A stretch of 64,000 nt of DNA from NCBI GenBank assembly GCA_015178975.1, contig WHVD01000083.1, forward strand, positions 248,001-312,000, read 5' to 3'. Source of the stretch: Hysterangium stoloniferum (Eukaryota; Basidiomycota; Agaricomycetes; Hysterangiales; Hysterangiaceae). Position numbers and translations under genes: made by a program. The first letter of the stretch is position 1; each line of letters opens with the position of its first letter. This document shows positions 45,754-57,540 of the stretch, piece by piece. The notes under the pieces were generated by a model, which searched no databases, was not told where the DNA came from, and saw nothing but the letters and a program-made list of their open reading frames with translations.

Positions 45754-46451
45754 ACATTAGGATCCTATCATTTTGGACCCCCACAACTTGGTTTTACCCT
45801 TGTAACCCTCCAGTACCCCACTATCAGTATCCCCAACCATAGTGTGTAGATTAGCTTTTTGGTCATCCCATCTCATCTCTGACCTGATGTTCTCTAATCA
45901 CCTGTTCTATGTGTATGTTTTATTTGCCACCTCACAACCTTTAGAATACTTGTGTTTCATCACATTTAGTCTTATTTTGATACTTGTTCCTTTTTCTGCT
46001 TCCCTTGAGCCATCATGACCTCTTGCTTCCTTGATCAGCCTTCCAATCATCCATTATACATACTTTTGTATAAAAACCCTATCATGTATGCTATAGTTCT
46101 TCAGTTCAAATAATGACTTAGATTACCACCTTTGTGCTTAAGCCCCTTTGCTTGCTTCTAATACTCTTGAAGATGTCATTGGCCAGCTGCAACTTTTACC
46201 TTCATGACCCTTAGCATTTCAGCCTTCCAGTTGATTCAGCTAAGTATCATCTTCAGTTCAATTCATGCTACTTCTCTTCTTGAAATACTGGAGCACCCTA
46301 ACAGTTTATGCAAGGGTGCAACACATAAGTTAAAGCCAAGCTCCACTTATTTTGTTATTTTGTAGAACTGGACCTCCCAGTTAAGTATGAAATACCTGTC
46401 AGCCCTCTGACATCATTCCCACTCCTTGTCTTTAGACCTTAAATCTCAACA
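45754..46451 (+). mobile_element. LTR, family C, copy 1 (CpG-depleted)
   Basis: Same order as copy 2 at 46760-47483: TTAGGATCC start, CATTTTGGACCCCCA, GTAACCCTCCAG, TATA-like region, core near 46315, and an AACA end. Boundaries are approximate; no clear target duplication. About 75-80 percent like copy 2 by eye, so old. Confidence 0.7.
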
Positions 46452-46759
46452 CTAGGGCAAGTAGGTAGAATACTAGATTGGTGCTAAGTTGATTTTCTGA
46501 TCAGATTGTAAGTACAAACATATGCTAGACTATAAGAACTAAAGATCATTGTACTACTAATCTGGCAAGATAAAAAGACAAAATGGGTGAACAAGAAACA
46601 AGGCAGGTTGACCATACTAAGAACAAGGGTCAAGATGGAATAGGGACAAAATGCAGGGAGCATAATAATCCAGATGTCAAACAGACTCGGGAACAGACCA
46701 GGTAAAGATCTTTGAGCATCTAAGAGGTCTGTGAAGATCTGTTCCTGGAAACTCCACAG
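46452..46759 (-). mobile_element. Reverse LTR fragment between two family C LTRs
   Basis: 46485-46550 (TTGATTTTCTGATCAGATTG then TAAGTACAAACATA) matches 23250-23300 in the reverse family D remnant. It is the sequence into which the solo LTR at 46760 inserted, and it resumes after 47488. Confidence 0.5.
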
Positions 46760-47483
46760 TGTTAGGATCCCTGTCATTTTGGACCCCCATGAGCTGTTTT
46801 AGCCTTGTAACCCTCCAGCATCCCACTATTGGTACCCCCACTCATGGTAGCACTGCCTGTGGTGCCCCTGACACTTGTCTCATTGTATTGTAGCACCTTA
46901 GCCCTCTTTCCCACCCCCATTCCATCCACTCCCCCATCACCATTCCACATATATATCCCATTTGCCACCTCACACCTTTTTAGTATGCTTTGCTATATTG
47001 TATTTAGTCTCACTTGCATCCCTGTTTCCTTCCCCTGCTTCCTTTTGACTCTCACTTCTCTGATCATCCATCCCTCTGTAGTATAAAGTTCTTTCATGTA
47101 TGCTACAGTTTCTCTAGTTCGAAAATCAACTTAGATTACCCCTTTCTAATCCTTGGCCTTTTCCCTCTCCTCATAAATACCCTCTAGGTGTCTTCAGCAA
47201 GTCATGACCCTTTACTTCTTGACTCTTAGTACTTCAGCCCTCCAGTCAACTGAGCTAAGTGTTGATCTCTGTTTCTATCATACTATCTGTTTGAAATACT
47301 GGAGCATCCTAACAGTTCATATAAGGGCACAACACATACATTGAAGCCAAGCTCCACTATGTTTATAGAGTCGGATCTCCCAACTAGTATGATCTCTATC
47401 ATCAGCCCCCCTGATTGACTTAGTTACCATCATTGGTCACCCTGACTAGAGCCTTTCTCTGCCTTTTAGCTTAGATCTTAACA
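46760..47483 (+). mobile_element. Solo LTR, family C, copy 2
   Basis: Begins TGTTAGGATCCCTG and ends …GATCTTAACA, with the exact duplication cacag at 46755-46759 and 47484-47488. Core near 47330. Confidence 0.85.
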
Positions 47484-48532
47484 CACAGAGTATTTTTCAG
47501 ATATATTATTAGTCTCAGAACCATCTAGTGGACTAGTATTAGGATCTGGAATCCACTGGAACCTGACTCTCATCCCTCAAGCACCTTTCAACTTAGATCC
47601 CATTCAGATATTCTGCATTTGACTAGACACCTCCTATTACAACCTGGAACCTATCAGACTCCACCCTGTAACAGTGACCTTCTCAAGTGTCCTCAGTCAG
47701 TTCCTAGGCTGGACTCTGGCCAGACTTCCCATATTTGTTCTAGATACTTCAGTAATTGATGACTTTCACCAGATTATCTGTGTCAGCACTCATCACTTTC
47801 TCTAAGCCAATATTACAACTTACTTGGAACTGTGGCCTTCCTGAAAATACACTTGCTTAATCATTATAGTATTATGTAGGTTCCATTTTCAGATAATATT
47901 GGATATCCAATGGATATTCCAACTCCTTCCCTTTGTCCTGCACTTGGGGTTACAGATGATCATTTGTTCATTTATTGTTCCTGCCCTCATTCCATCTGTC
48001 CCAGTCTTTGTTCCTTATTTACCTATCTTGTTATTGTATGCCTTTTTTGGAAACATTTCCAAATATGTTTTATTATGCTTTCAGATTTGTAGTACAATAA
48101 TTGGAACAACTATATAGTCTTCTATAGTCATGTACTTACAGTACTCTCCAGTTTGTGTCTCAAATTAGTCTAATCTACTCCTTTGCTCTTTCTGTCCACT
48201 TAATATCTGGAACTCTTTGGAACTCTGGGTATCTACACCTGAATGTGTGTGTACAGAGGCACACCACATAAGCTGAAGCCAAGTCCTTCTCATACCCTGG
48301 TAATATTCCTGGACTATCTCCTGGGAAATACCTGGACCATTTCTGGAAAGCCCTCAGAATATCCACTGGAGAACCTGGGTAGATTTCCTGCACTTAACAG
48401 GTTCATCAGTTATGCATATGTCAAGACATCAGGTAATCTGGAGGTATTGTTGCCCTTATAAAAAAACTCAAAACATTAAAACATCTCTTTTTCTCCAACC
48501 ACCATAGTGTCCAAGCCAACCATAAAGCATAT
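47484..48532. other. CpG-poor debris with an LTR fragment
   Basis: No gene. At about 48180-48430 an LTR 3' part with CCACATAAGCTGAAGCCAAG (48266) resembles the fragment at 20222. An (almost) palindromic AT-rich run lies near 48060-48120. Confidence 0.4.
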
Positions 48533-50089
48533 TGTTACGACCGGAATTCTGGCCGGACTCTGGGCACTAACTTATACGCACCCACACCCTATACGCACCA
48601 ATTGTCAGTTTATCGGAATTCCTGCTGGACTCTGTACATCAGACTTGTCTACATTCGACCTCGTTATGTTGTGTATCAGTCACCAGAATACTGTTAAGAA
48701 CTGAAAACTGACTAATGTCAGTAGGCTGACGGGGACTGATCAGAAGGACTTGGCTTCAGCTTATGTGCTACGCCCTCGCAACTATCCATCGGGTATCCTT
48801 AAATTTCGGACAGGCGAAGACTAGTCCTAACAAAAACCCCTCGGTGAGCTGCTGATCGGAACCGAAGGATGAGTCGAGTGTCGGGCACCAAGAGTGGGTG
48901 AGCGCATGCGAAGGCGGATAGCGGAATACTTAGTATGAGACTATTGGAGGTGTAAGAGGGTATTCTGAGTCGATATTCTGATTGCCTAGTAACTACAACT
49001 ACAGCAGGTTCATATACAAATATTTGGCATCTAGAAAAATACTAACTAGGAGAAGAGCAGAAAACGGTATTGACAAATAAGCTTGACTAGGAATGGGAAG
49101 GTTACGATTAGTTTGGAGGCCGTGAAATAACTGAGAGTGGGATTATGAGAAAAGGAAATAGACCGAGGGTTACAAGTATATATAGACATACATGAAACAT
49201 AGAGTGGAATGGATCAACATAGTGAAAAGGGGATGTATCAGAGTTTAACCAGATAGTACAAGTATATTTGATGGGGGCGTAAATGGAGTTTGATCACCAT
49301 GAAGGCATACGTCATCATCAGAAGACCAACGGTTTCCGATGTGGTGACTTGAAATGCTAACTTGAAACGTCAATAGGCAGTGATAACCTCAGGGACTGTC
49401 GGGTTGTGACACGGTCGTAACAAATACCCACCGGACTCCATCCCTGTCTATGTCCGACCTCATCCTGCACATCAGTCACCAGACCCCGCTCAGAAAACCC
49501 ATCTTCCCTCTAACAGAGCCCCGTTCCCATTTTAGTCAAATGACCTGTCACGATTTGGACTCCGCTCCCACTCCATTTCCTGTTATGGTTTATGATTTGT
49601 CACGATTTGGACTCCGCTCCATTCTGTCTTGTTCCTAACACCAAATTTGGTGTTTACTATTCTCGTTTTATGTTTTGCTAGTTTTGTTTCATTATTACTG
49701 GATTTGGTATGTTCATTCCATGGTCTATATAGTCTGGCAGATGTTGTACATACAATTGAGTCAGAAAATCAGCTTAAATTCCCCCCAGTAATCTAATACA
49801 TTTTCCGCTCTAAACTCCTACTTGAATTACACCACTCACACTAGTCAGAGCCCACAGGCTCTGGCGCATCTATCTCTCTTATTTATCTCAACTCCCGACC
49901 TCTCAACCCATGACCTCCAACCTATGACCCCTCAACCCATGAACCCTGCCTGGACTCCCCAGGATTCCCATCCGCCTGTCTGAAATTGGACAACACGATC
50001 TCGTGAGAGCACAGCCTATAAGCTGAAGCCAAGTCCTACCGGATATCCTGCAGGTTTCTCCAGAAACCCACTGTGTACGTACCCTAACA
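48533..50089 (+). mobile_element. Solo LTR, family A, copy 2, interrupted by a family B solo LTR
   Basis: Begins TGTTACGACCGG and ends …GTACCCTAACA with the exact duplication catat at 48528-48532 and 50090-50094. A family B LTR occupies 48692-49422. Without it the copy is about 820 bp, like copy 1 at 6401-7219. Core near 50010. Confidence 0.9.
48692..49422 (-). mobile_element. Solo LTR, family B, reverse, nested in a family A LTR
   Basis: TGTTAAGAACTG … ACGGTCGTAACA, 731 bp, with the exact duplication aatac at 48687-48691 and 49423-49427. Shows that family B was active after family A inserted here. Core near 48748 in reverse. Confidence 0.92.
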
Positions 50090-50094
50090 CATAT

Positions 50095-50873
50095 AGCACA
50101 ACTCACCCCCACAGGACCTGTTGTCCAGGTTCCACTCACCACTGCTCAGATTATGAAGTAGCATGAGGAGAAGAGGCACTGACAAGAGGAGGAGATGGAG
50201 TGGAGGAAAGGAGAAGAGAAGGCCCAGATGCCCAGGCCTTCCATGGGAAAGGTAAAACTACATATATATATATATATAAACAAGTCTTCACTAACAGAAT
50301 ATTTCTAGTGCAAGGCAGTGAAGGTAGAGATGGAGTCTGAGGGAAAGCCTGAGACACCCCACCACAAGATAAGTGAATTCCCCATGGGGCTTTCTGGTAC
50401 TGACAATGTGAACAGAAGGCTAGGAAATGGGTCTGACTCATTTGGGATTGAAGAGTGATCCAGGATGCTCCAGTTGCCAAGACTGGGGTGCTGACTGTTT
50501 TTAAAAGTCTGGATGGGGCCTGGGTGCTGCCCATGCTCCCATCTAAAAACCAAGTGCTCCTTGGTGCAGGAGGCCATGGTGCCCAGGACTCAGAAAGTCA
50601 AGGGAGCTGCAGAGTCTGTGGGTCTATGGGGTCTGTGGGTGCCAAAGAGGTTTAGGAGTTTGTTCAGGAGAGGAAAGATGAAGATACTACATGTGATGTA
50701 ATAGAAATTAACTAGTATTATTATTATTTCTCATTTCAAAAAAAAAAGACATGAAAAGAAACAGAAAGGTTGTGGGTAATCCACTTAAACAAGGAAAAGA
50801 CAAGTCAAAAACCTGTAAAGCAAGAGAGACAGGGGTAAACAAGGGAAGGTGTGATGAGTCCAAATGTGTTTGG
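50095..50873. other. CpG-poor interval with gag-like scraps
   Basis: On the plus strand near 50455 DPGCSSCQDWGADCF suggests a Cys-rich motif of an old gag or zinc-cluster protein, too short to assign. A (TA)n run lies at 50261-50279. Confidence 0.35.
50261..50279. repeat. (TA)n microsatellite
   Basis: Nine dinucleotide units, CATATATATATATATATA. Confidence 0.85.
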
Positions 50874-51729
50874 TGTTAGGATACGTACAGGGCAGGTCTC
50901 TGGAGAAACCTGTGGAATATCCAGTAGGACTTGGCTTCAGCTTATAGGCTGCACCCTCTCTAGATCGTGTTGTCCAATTTCAGACAGGTGGATGGGAATC
51001 CCGGGGAGTCTGGGCGGGGGTCGTGGGTCATAAGTCATAAGTTGGAGGTCATGGGTCATGAGTCGGAGGTCATGGGTCGTGAGTTGAAGGTCATGGGTCG
51101 TGAGTTGAGACTAGTGAGAGAGATAGATGTGCCGGAGCCTGCAGGCTCCAACTAGTGTGAGTGGTTTGAATCAAGTAGGGTTTTAGAGTGGAAAATGTAT
51201 TAGATTACTGGGGGGAATCTAAGCCAATTTTCTGACTGGATTGCATGTACAACATCTGCCAGTTTAAATAGACCGTGAAGTAAATGTCATACCGAATCCA
51301 GTAATAATGAAACGAAGTGAGCAAAACATAAAATGGGAATAGTAAACACCAAATTGGTGTTAGGAACGGGATGGAACGGAGCGGAGTCCAAATCGTGACA
51401 AAGCATAACCCATAATGGGAAACGGAGCAGGAGCGGAGTACAAATCGTGACAGGTCATTTGACTAAAATGGGAACAGGGCTCAATTAGAGTGGTGACGGG
51501 ATTCTGAGTGGGGTCCGGTGACTGATGCATGGGATGAAGATGGACATAGACAGAGACAGAGTCCGGGGGAAGTCCAGTGACTGATATGTGTCGTAATGAG
51601 GTTGAATGTAACAAGTCTTGACGTACGGAGTCTGGGTGGGAAATCCTATAAACAGACAATTGGTGCGTGTAGGGCGTGGTGGCATACAGGTTAGTGCCCG
51701 GAGTCCGGCGGGATTGTCCAGTCATAACA
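50874..51729 (-). mobile_element. Solo LTR, family A, copy 3, reverse
   Basis: TGTTAGGATACGTACAGGGC at the left and …GTCCAGTCATAACA at the right, 856 bp, with exact duplication tttgg at 50869-50873 and 51730-51734. Core near 50930 in reverse, TATA region near 51260. Confidence 0.9.
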
Positions 51730-51734
51730 TTTGG

Positions 51735-51921
51735 AGTCCACAGATGATGTGGCTAGAGGGAGGATAGTGGTCTGGGTGTCTGTATGAAAATCAAGTACAA
51801 TTTCTGTGACATTCCTGAGTTTCATGGCCAAAGTCCAAGAAGTTTCTTCATCAGTGCCCTCATAACCTGCCCACTTGATCAAGCACTCAATCCCAAAATG
51901 AAATTGGTATGACATGGCCAC
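51735..51921 (-). pseudogene. Ty3 integrase-type chromodomain remnant (fossil)
   Basis: Minus-strand FHFGIECLIKWAGYEGTDEE, then TSWTLAMKLRNVTEIVLDFH, fits the C-terminal chromodomain of fungal Ty3 chromoviruses (…LVKWKGY…DEE.SW). Old; only this end of pol is recognisable, next to the reverse solo LTR. Confidence 0.65.
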
Positions 51922-54355
51922 TCCATCTCATTCACTATGCTCATTCTCATCGTGTTGCTTCCCTACCCTATTCAATTGTGATCTGGTTCACCCAAATTCC
52001 CTGGATCCTTATGCTCCTCCACACTATACACTGGCAGCAGAGCCATGATGCTGTGGAGATCAGCAATCAAGGATATTCTGGCTGAACATGAGGGATATAA
52101 CTAGTATGCTCCACCTTATTTCGCTCAGGACCATATTCTTATCTTGAATATCATCCAGCTCACCTATGCATTCTGGACTGTTGGAATGTGTACATCACAA
52201 ACAACAGATTCTGAGATCAGCATCTATTTTTAGGACATAAGATTGAGGATACACAAAATCTTTGTCTTTGTCCATGTTTGGGTGAGTGGACCCCCCATAG
52301 ACGCAAATCCAGGGGCCACAGGCTCCATTGCGCAAAACATGCTGATGGGGACATCTAAACTACAAGTTTTAAGGCAATAAAGGAGCAGGAAAGGGTGGGA
52401 TGGTGGGAAAAAGAAAATTACTCAAGGAAAGCCTGAGCAATCCTTGAGGGCTGGCCACTCAGACGATGGTGAAAAGGCGGCGGGAGCTGACTCCACGATG
52501 GCGGAGCTTAAAAGGAAACATTCCCATTATGTGTTCTTGTCCCACATATTGCCATTGTTCTCTATATGATATTTAAACTATGTAGTTACACTATCTAAAC
52601 CTTAGTCCATTATACACTAATATGAGACTGACATACACTATTAGGGTCTTCATTTTCAACATGGACTGGGTTTGATTTTACCTCGATACCCCACTTTGGC
52701 CTTCACCTTTTCATCATCAAAATGGAGGACTAAGGCGATTAAAATCACTCCAGGGCTTCTCAAACACAGGTCTCCACATCATCATAGCTCTGCTACAGGT
52801 GTCAGAATTGTCAGTCGGAATAGTCGGTGTAGTGCGAAGGAACATAAGGGTCCGGGAGATCTTGGCGAATCATATTCGAGGGAGGAAGCAGCACAATAAG
52901 AGTGAGCATAGTGAACGGGATGGAGCGGCTGCATCATACCAAGTAATATCATGCAGTGTTTCTTCTGAGAATAAATAAACTTTAACGAAGCATGGCAGTT
53001 GTTGTGTATTCATCACAATTCGCGCCACCTACAATAGAAGTCAAGAAAGCGTCCCAAATTGGGCCTTAGTATGTGTTCTAGGACTTCCGGGGGAAAACAC
53101 AAAGTTTCCGCTGAATATGCTTCGAGTTCATGCGTCAAGGTCCATACACCTACGCAGCAATGGAGGATACAAAACGTTCAAATCTCTTCGACTTGTAATA
53201 ATGATAATTATTGAGGCCTCGCAACCAATTTGACGATATGCAGCATCAAAGGCAATTTGAGAGGCTGGGCAGCCCATTTTGTCATCAAATATTCTGAGAA
53301 CTATTTCCGATCTCCGTGCAAGCGCGTTGACAAGTTCTTAAGTGAAAACTTTGCTATGAAGGGTTCCCTGGAATGGTTGTCTTAAATACCCATTTAGTGC
53401 CGGAACGTTTTTCGCTGATGCTCAATCTATTTATGTGCTACGCCAGCACCGTCGTGGCATATCTTTTTGAGTATAAAACGACGCTACATACTATGTCGGG
53501 ATTACTTAGGAATTTGTCCCTACGAAGAAATGAGATAGGCGAATTGCTCATATTAGACAGGAGGGTCATTCGAAATAATGTCGGGAAGTCAACTTAGTGT
53601 GTAATATATACTCTGTCTGGGCATACGTCATTTCAACGGAAAGTGCCGTCATTGTCAATAGATGCTAGAATATTGCGTACGCGTCATTTACATAAATCTA
53701 GAGGTTTTATTTCGGTCTCCGCGCCCACAAGGGTAATTTCCTCCTTGCGGATACTACTTATCCATCTTCCTGACATGAGCCAGTCCAGACTATAACTAAA
53801 TTTTCCACAAAAATAATTTGGACTGTGCCTAATGGTGTGCCCAATGATATTGTGAGACTATTATGTAAACTGATTGATTCTCGACGAGAGCGTCTTGTGA
53901 GCAATGTGTTGGTGTCAGTCCCAAAATACGTGATGTTTGCCACATGATTTATTATGCCGCTTAAATCTGTAACATACGATATTAGGTTCGTCCTGTCATG
54001 GTGTGTGGCACTACCACCAATCGCGTTTGTGGGTCGGATGGGAACAGTGAGCGGGATGTACAGACTCAGAAAAGCCAATCGGGACTACATTTGTGTATTG
54101 CACATGTGTTTCAACGACATCGTTTACATGGATATGATGTGGGTCTGGAAGTGACTAATGCTAGGCAGGTGGTAGTCCATGCAAGTATTGCGTAATGTAG
54201 GATGTGTTGCTGATATGAGGCGTATGGCTGTAAAAGATACCATCAGCCGAATCGAGGGTGGAGATAACGATGCTGCTCACGTCCAAGTTTAAAAATACAC
54301 CGAAGGGAATATACAATACAACGGAGAAGACGGGCCCACCAAGCCCGTAGTGAAA
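51922..54355. other. No recognised gene
   Basis: 51922-52670 is CpG-poor transposon-like sequence. From about 52670 CpG returns. Short frames at 53373 and at 53758-54078 (minus, 106 codons) have no recognisable domain and look like chance frames in host spacer. The last 150 bases form the 3' flank of the bHLH gene. Confidence 0.45.
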
Positions 54356-55057
54356 TTATGGGATAATATGACGTGGCGCCCCAGCCGCAATCTCCAGCCT
54401 TTCGACCTCCTTCCGTAAGGACTCGCATCCCTCCTCTAGCCATCTGCAATATTCCACTGCTCTAAACAACACACCAGACTTCCCCTTTGCGCTACACGCC
54501 GCTCTTCCCCTTATACCGCTCCCTTTGGGACGACCTCTCGTCGGAATCCCGGATCCAAGAGGAGCACCCGCAGGGGCAAGCATATTCGTTAATGTAGCAT
54601 ACCCATCCCGTATGGCATTCCTCCGCTTCTGTTCCGACATGATATGGTTCAGCCGTTTCTGTGGCGTACTAAGCAGAGGTTTGGTGCGCGTAGTGTGATT
54701 ATGATGAGGGGGAGGCGATGGCGCCGATTTAGGTCGATCGTCTGGCTGGGTCTGAGATTCTGATGGTGGAAGGACTAGTGGTTGTGGTATGGGAGGTGGT
54801 GGTGAACATGTTGTTATGGACGGATCGGATTGTGACGAGGTAAAAACAGGGAGACCTGGAGGAAGAACAGGATCGAATTCCCAATCGAAATTATCCAGGA
54901 AACCGAAAATAGAGTTCGTTTCAGCTGAAGAAAGCAGCGAATTGTCTAGTTCTAGGTCTGGAAAGGGGAAAAGGCTGTTGTCGGCCGGGAAAAGTTGGTC
55001 ATCAAGAGAAAAGTCGGAGTAGGGGACAGGGGGCTGGATTGTTGGCATGCTTGCCAT
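54356..55057 (-). CDS. bHLH transcription factor, single exon, 233 residues
   Basis: ATG at 55057 (MASMPTIQPPVPYSDFSLDD) to TAA at 54356. The N-terminal half is acidic and hydrophobic (DNSLLSSAETNSIFGFLDNF, likely activation-type) and then Pro/Ser-rich. The bHLH starts at about residue 135: PQKRLNHIMSEQKRRNAIRD gives the basic region and helix 1 (His-x3-Glu-x3-Arg, written here N-H-I-M-S-E-Q-K-R-R, expected to read E boxes), a loop of about 35 residues with GRPKGSGIRGR, then KSGVLFRAVEYCRWLEEG as helix 2, running on into a short leucine-type coiled coil. The loop is longer than in most bHLH proteins, as in fungal Ino4/Pho4-like or SREBP-like factors; the exact subfamily is not assignable. Intact. 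Confidence 0.9.
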   Translation of the reverse strand: MASMPTIQPPVPYSDFSLDDQLFPADNSLFPFPDLELDNSLLSSAETNSIFGFLDNFDWEFDPVLPPGLPVFTSSQSDPSITTCSPPPPIPQPLVLPPSESQTQPDDRPKSAPSPPPHHNHTTRTKPLLSTPQKRLNHIMSEQKRRNAIRDGYATLTNMLAPAGAPLGSGIPTRGRPKGSGIRGRAACSAKGKSGVLFRAVEYCRWLEEGCESLRKEVERLEIAAGAPRHIIP

Positions 55058-55125
55058 ATTGACTATTATCTACCGTGATCAATGAGATGTTGGGGTAGAC
55101 TGGGGTAATGAGGCAGAAGCAACCT

Positions 55126-55136
55126 AGATATATAGG
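55126..55136 (-). promoter_or_regulatory. TATA-like box of the bHLH gene
   Basis: On the minus strand CCTATATATCT lies about 70 bases upstream of the ATG at 55057. Position and sequence fit a TATA box; no other evidence. Confidence 0.45.
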
Positions 55137-57339
55137 AAGCCGTAGCGGGTGTCGGAATTCCAAGTCGCCGGCGTAGTGATGAAGTAAGCACCTCTAGGCA
55201 CCCGAAGCACATGGACCACGTGATGGAGTCTCGTGATCACTTCCACGGACAGCAATTAGACTTCGGAACTGGGATAAAAGACACGTCATAGACACTAAGT
55301 GCGGAAAACACAACGAAAAATTTATGCTTTCCTGGGCGGTTAGGAAGCTTTGATGTTTTCGAAGTATTTTCGGGAGTGTTCCGAGATCAAAGAGTTGGCC
55401 CTTGGCACTATGATCATCCTATTTGGACTTCAGTCAAGGTTTCCTAACGACTTTCTTCGTTATGGCGAGCCTAGATAGGAGCTGCCTCCTATTCAGATGG
55501 AGAACGTTGTTCATTTTCCTCTACTACAGTCAAGAGAGTTTAGAGTCTACAGGTAGTCCATCAAGGTTCCATCTTCATCTTGACGCAAACTCGACGATTA
55601 GACTAGCCCCCTGAGAATACAACAGCTTACCTAAGAATGTCTCTCACCCGATCGTTCGTCTCAATGCTAATACCATTGGAATTACTGAGAAACTGATATA
55701 GATGTGGGGTTGGCCCCCCTTTACCTAACAACGGACGGAGTCGATAGCTTAATCTTGGCTAGGTTTCGTTCTTTAATTCTGGTGGACTGTAGCTATTATT
55801 TCGCGTCATTTTGGGCAAAGGAAACCACCGGCAATGTAGACTAGGACCGTCCTGTCATACAGGCTGCGGCTCGGGTGTCATTCAGGAAACCCCCAGCTGC
55901 AGAAACCCATCTGTTGCCTCAACCGCTTTACATGGGCTATGACTATTATGATCTTGTACGACACTGGAAATTGAATGCTTCATCCCATATCTTCTCTGGA
56001 ATGGTTTGGAACTACTCTGGCCGATTCCAATATTTGTAGATGGGTTCTAAATGGCTACATGGCAAGATTGACATACACTCGGTTGTATGATCCTGTGTGT
56101 TTCAGAAGCATCACTCTCCAAAAACGTGATAGTTTGTCTCACGATTATTTCAGTGGCGGAGTTGACACAGGGCAACTTATTTACAGAAATTTTTTAAGGG
56201 GTACCGGTATGAGTGGTCCAGATGTGATCAGAGTATTCATGCGCTTCATTGTCCATCACCACTGAACTAGCCGTATTTGGCTACTCTGTATATAAAGGGT
56301 GTATAGACCACGGTATCATGATGAAGGTATGGCAAAGTTCGTTATTATTCATGGAAAAAAATAAATGGCTGCATAATTCCAAGCCTAAGAATCGCTCCAT
56401 AATGGAACATCTTCAACACTCATACGTCGGAAGCTTATATCTCAAGATTCAGAGTTGAACAGTCCCAACTGAGTCTAAGTGAGTTTGAGTTGGTGAGTTT
56501 TCAAACCGGGGAGAAGTGACTTGGGCATAAAAAAGGGGGATATAAGGAACGAGGTTTAGGGCAATGTGACAAGCGGCTGTGCTGAATTGAAGTGTAGGCC
56601 AAAAGAAAGCACGTTCGGATAGAAGGGAAATGATCCTCAGTCACTCAAAGTGTACGAATATCATGTCTTAGCAGCTTCCATGTGACATTTTTGGTGGCTT
56701 CCAGGTTTTGGTTTTCGAGAAAGTACAATGACATAGGCACCGGATTTTTCCTGAAGGAATAATGGTGGAATTAGATATAGCTGGTCACCTAATTAGGTTA
56801 ACTAATGCACACTGACACCCGAAAAACTTTCCAAAGGATCTTGACTAAATTTTATTAACCTGGCCCTAATATCTACTCAGCACCTGCGCTTAGACTTTCC
56901 GGGGCCTGCGTGACCTACCTTTGAAATCCGAAGACTCTTTATCTGAGGTTTTTTTTTTGGAAAATACACTCCCAATTATTTAGGAAGGTATTTTTAAAAG
57001 AATTTCGGAGAAACCTCGTTGAACATCGTTTTTTTTGTCTTGTTCTTTTTCGATATTCTTCAAGTTGCTATCTCATTCCCTGTTACACACTGACCATCCG
57101 TGACCACATGGCTTTTCACTTACTAGTCAGCACTGACATTCAAAAACAATAATGAAGGGACGTATTACAACGCTATAAGAAATATACTCAGTCCCTAATA
57201 AGTAAACGAGGACTGCGGAAAATTTTTCTAACTCAAAATAATGGCATATATAATGCACTAGTGTTGAAATTGCACATTTGCGATAGTTGTGGACTGTAGT
57301 GGACCTTGAATTCTATGGAGGGTCATAAGAGGCGGTTAC
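55137..57339. other. No recognised gene
   Basis: Host-like spacer with short frames only; the longest (55975-56265, 96 codons) has no recognisable motif. T-runs at 56940-57040. Confidence 0.45.
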
Positions 57340-57535
57340 TGTTGGTAATCAACCTGACATTCCTAGAATATTATAGAATATCTTGGAACATACTTAACAT
57401 AGCTTTAGTAATATCTCTGTCATCCCTTCCAGAACTTTCTCCCCATAGACATATATATAATCCCCAGTAGTTTACTCATAGATAGAAGCCAAGTTATATT
57501 CTAATATCTACTGTGGTCTGCGCAAGCTCCCAATA
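57340..57535 (+). mobile_element. Solo LTR, 196 bp, Ty1/copia-like
   Basis: TGTTGG … CCAATA ends, with the exact duplication gttac at 57335-57339 and 57536-57540. Contains CATATATATAATCC near 57446 as TATA-like box. Size and ends fit small fungal Ty1/copia LTRs; no internal part remains. Confidence 0.75.
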
Positions 57536-57540
57536 GTTAC

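Noticed and set aside
50455-50560. Zn2Cys6-like or gag zinc motif (CSSCQDWGADC)
   Set aside because: Too short, with no supporting downstream residues and several in-frame stops nearby.
19800-52670. Repeat-induced point mutation as cause of the CpG loss
   Set aside because: Ascomycete-type RIP hits CpA and creates many TA-rich stops; here loss is centred on CG, so methyl-CpG decay fits better by eye. A dinucleotide count would decide.
53758-54078. 106-codon minus-strand frame as a membrane protein
   Set aside because: Composition is mixed, no helix of sufficient length, no domain and no splice context.
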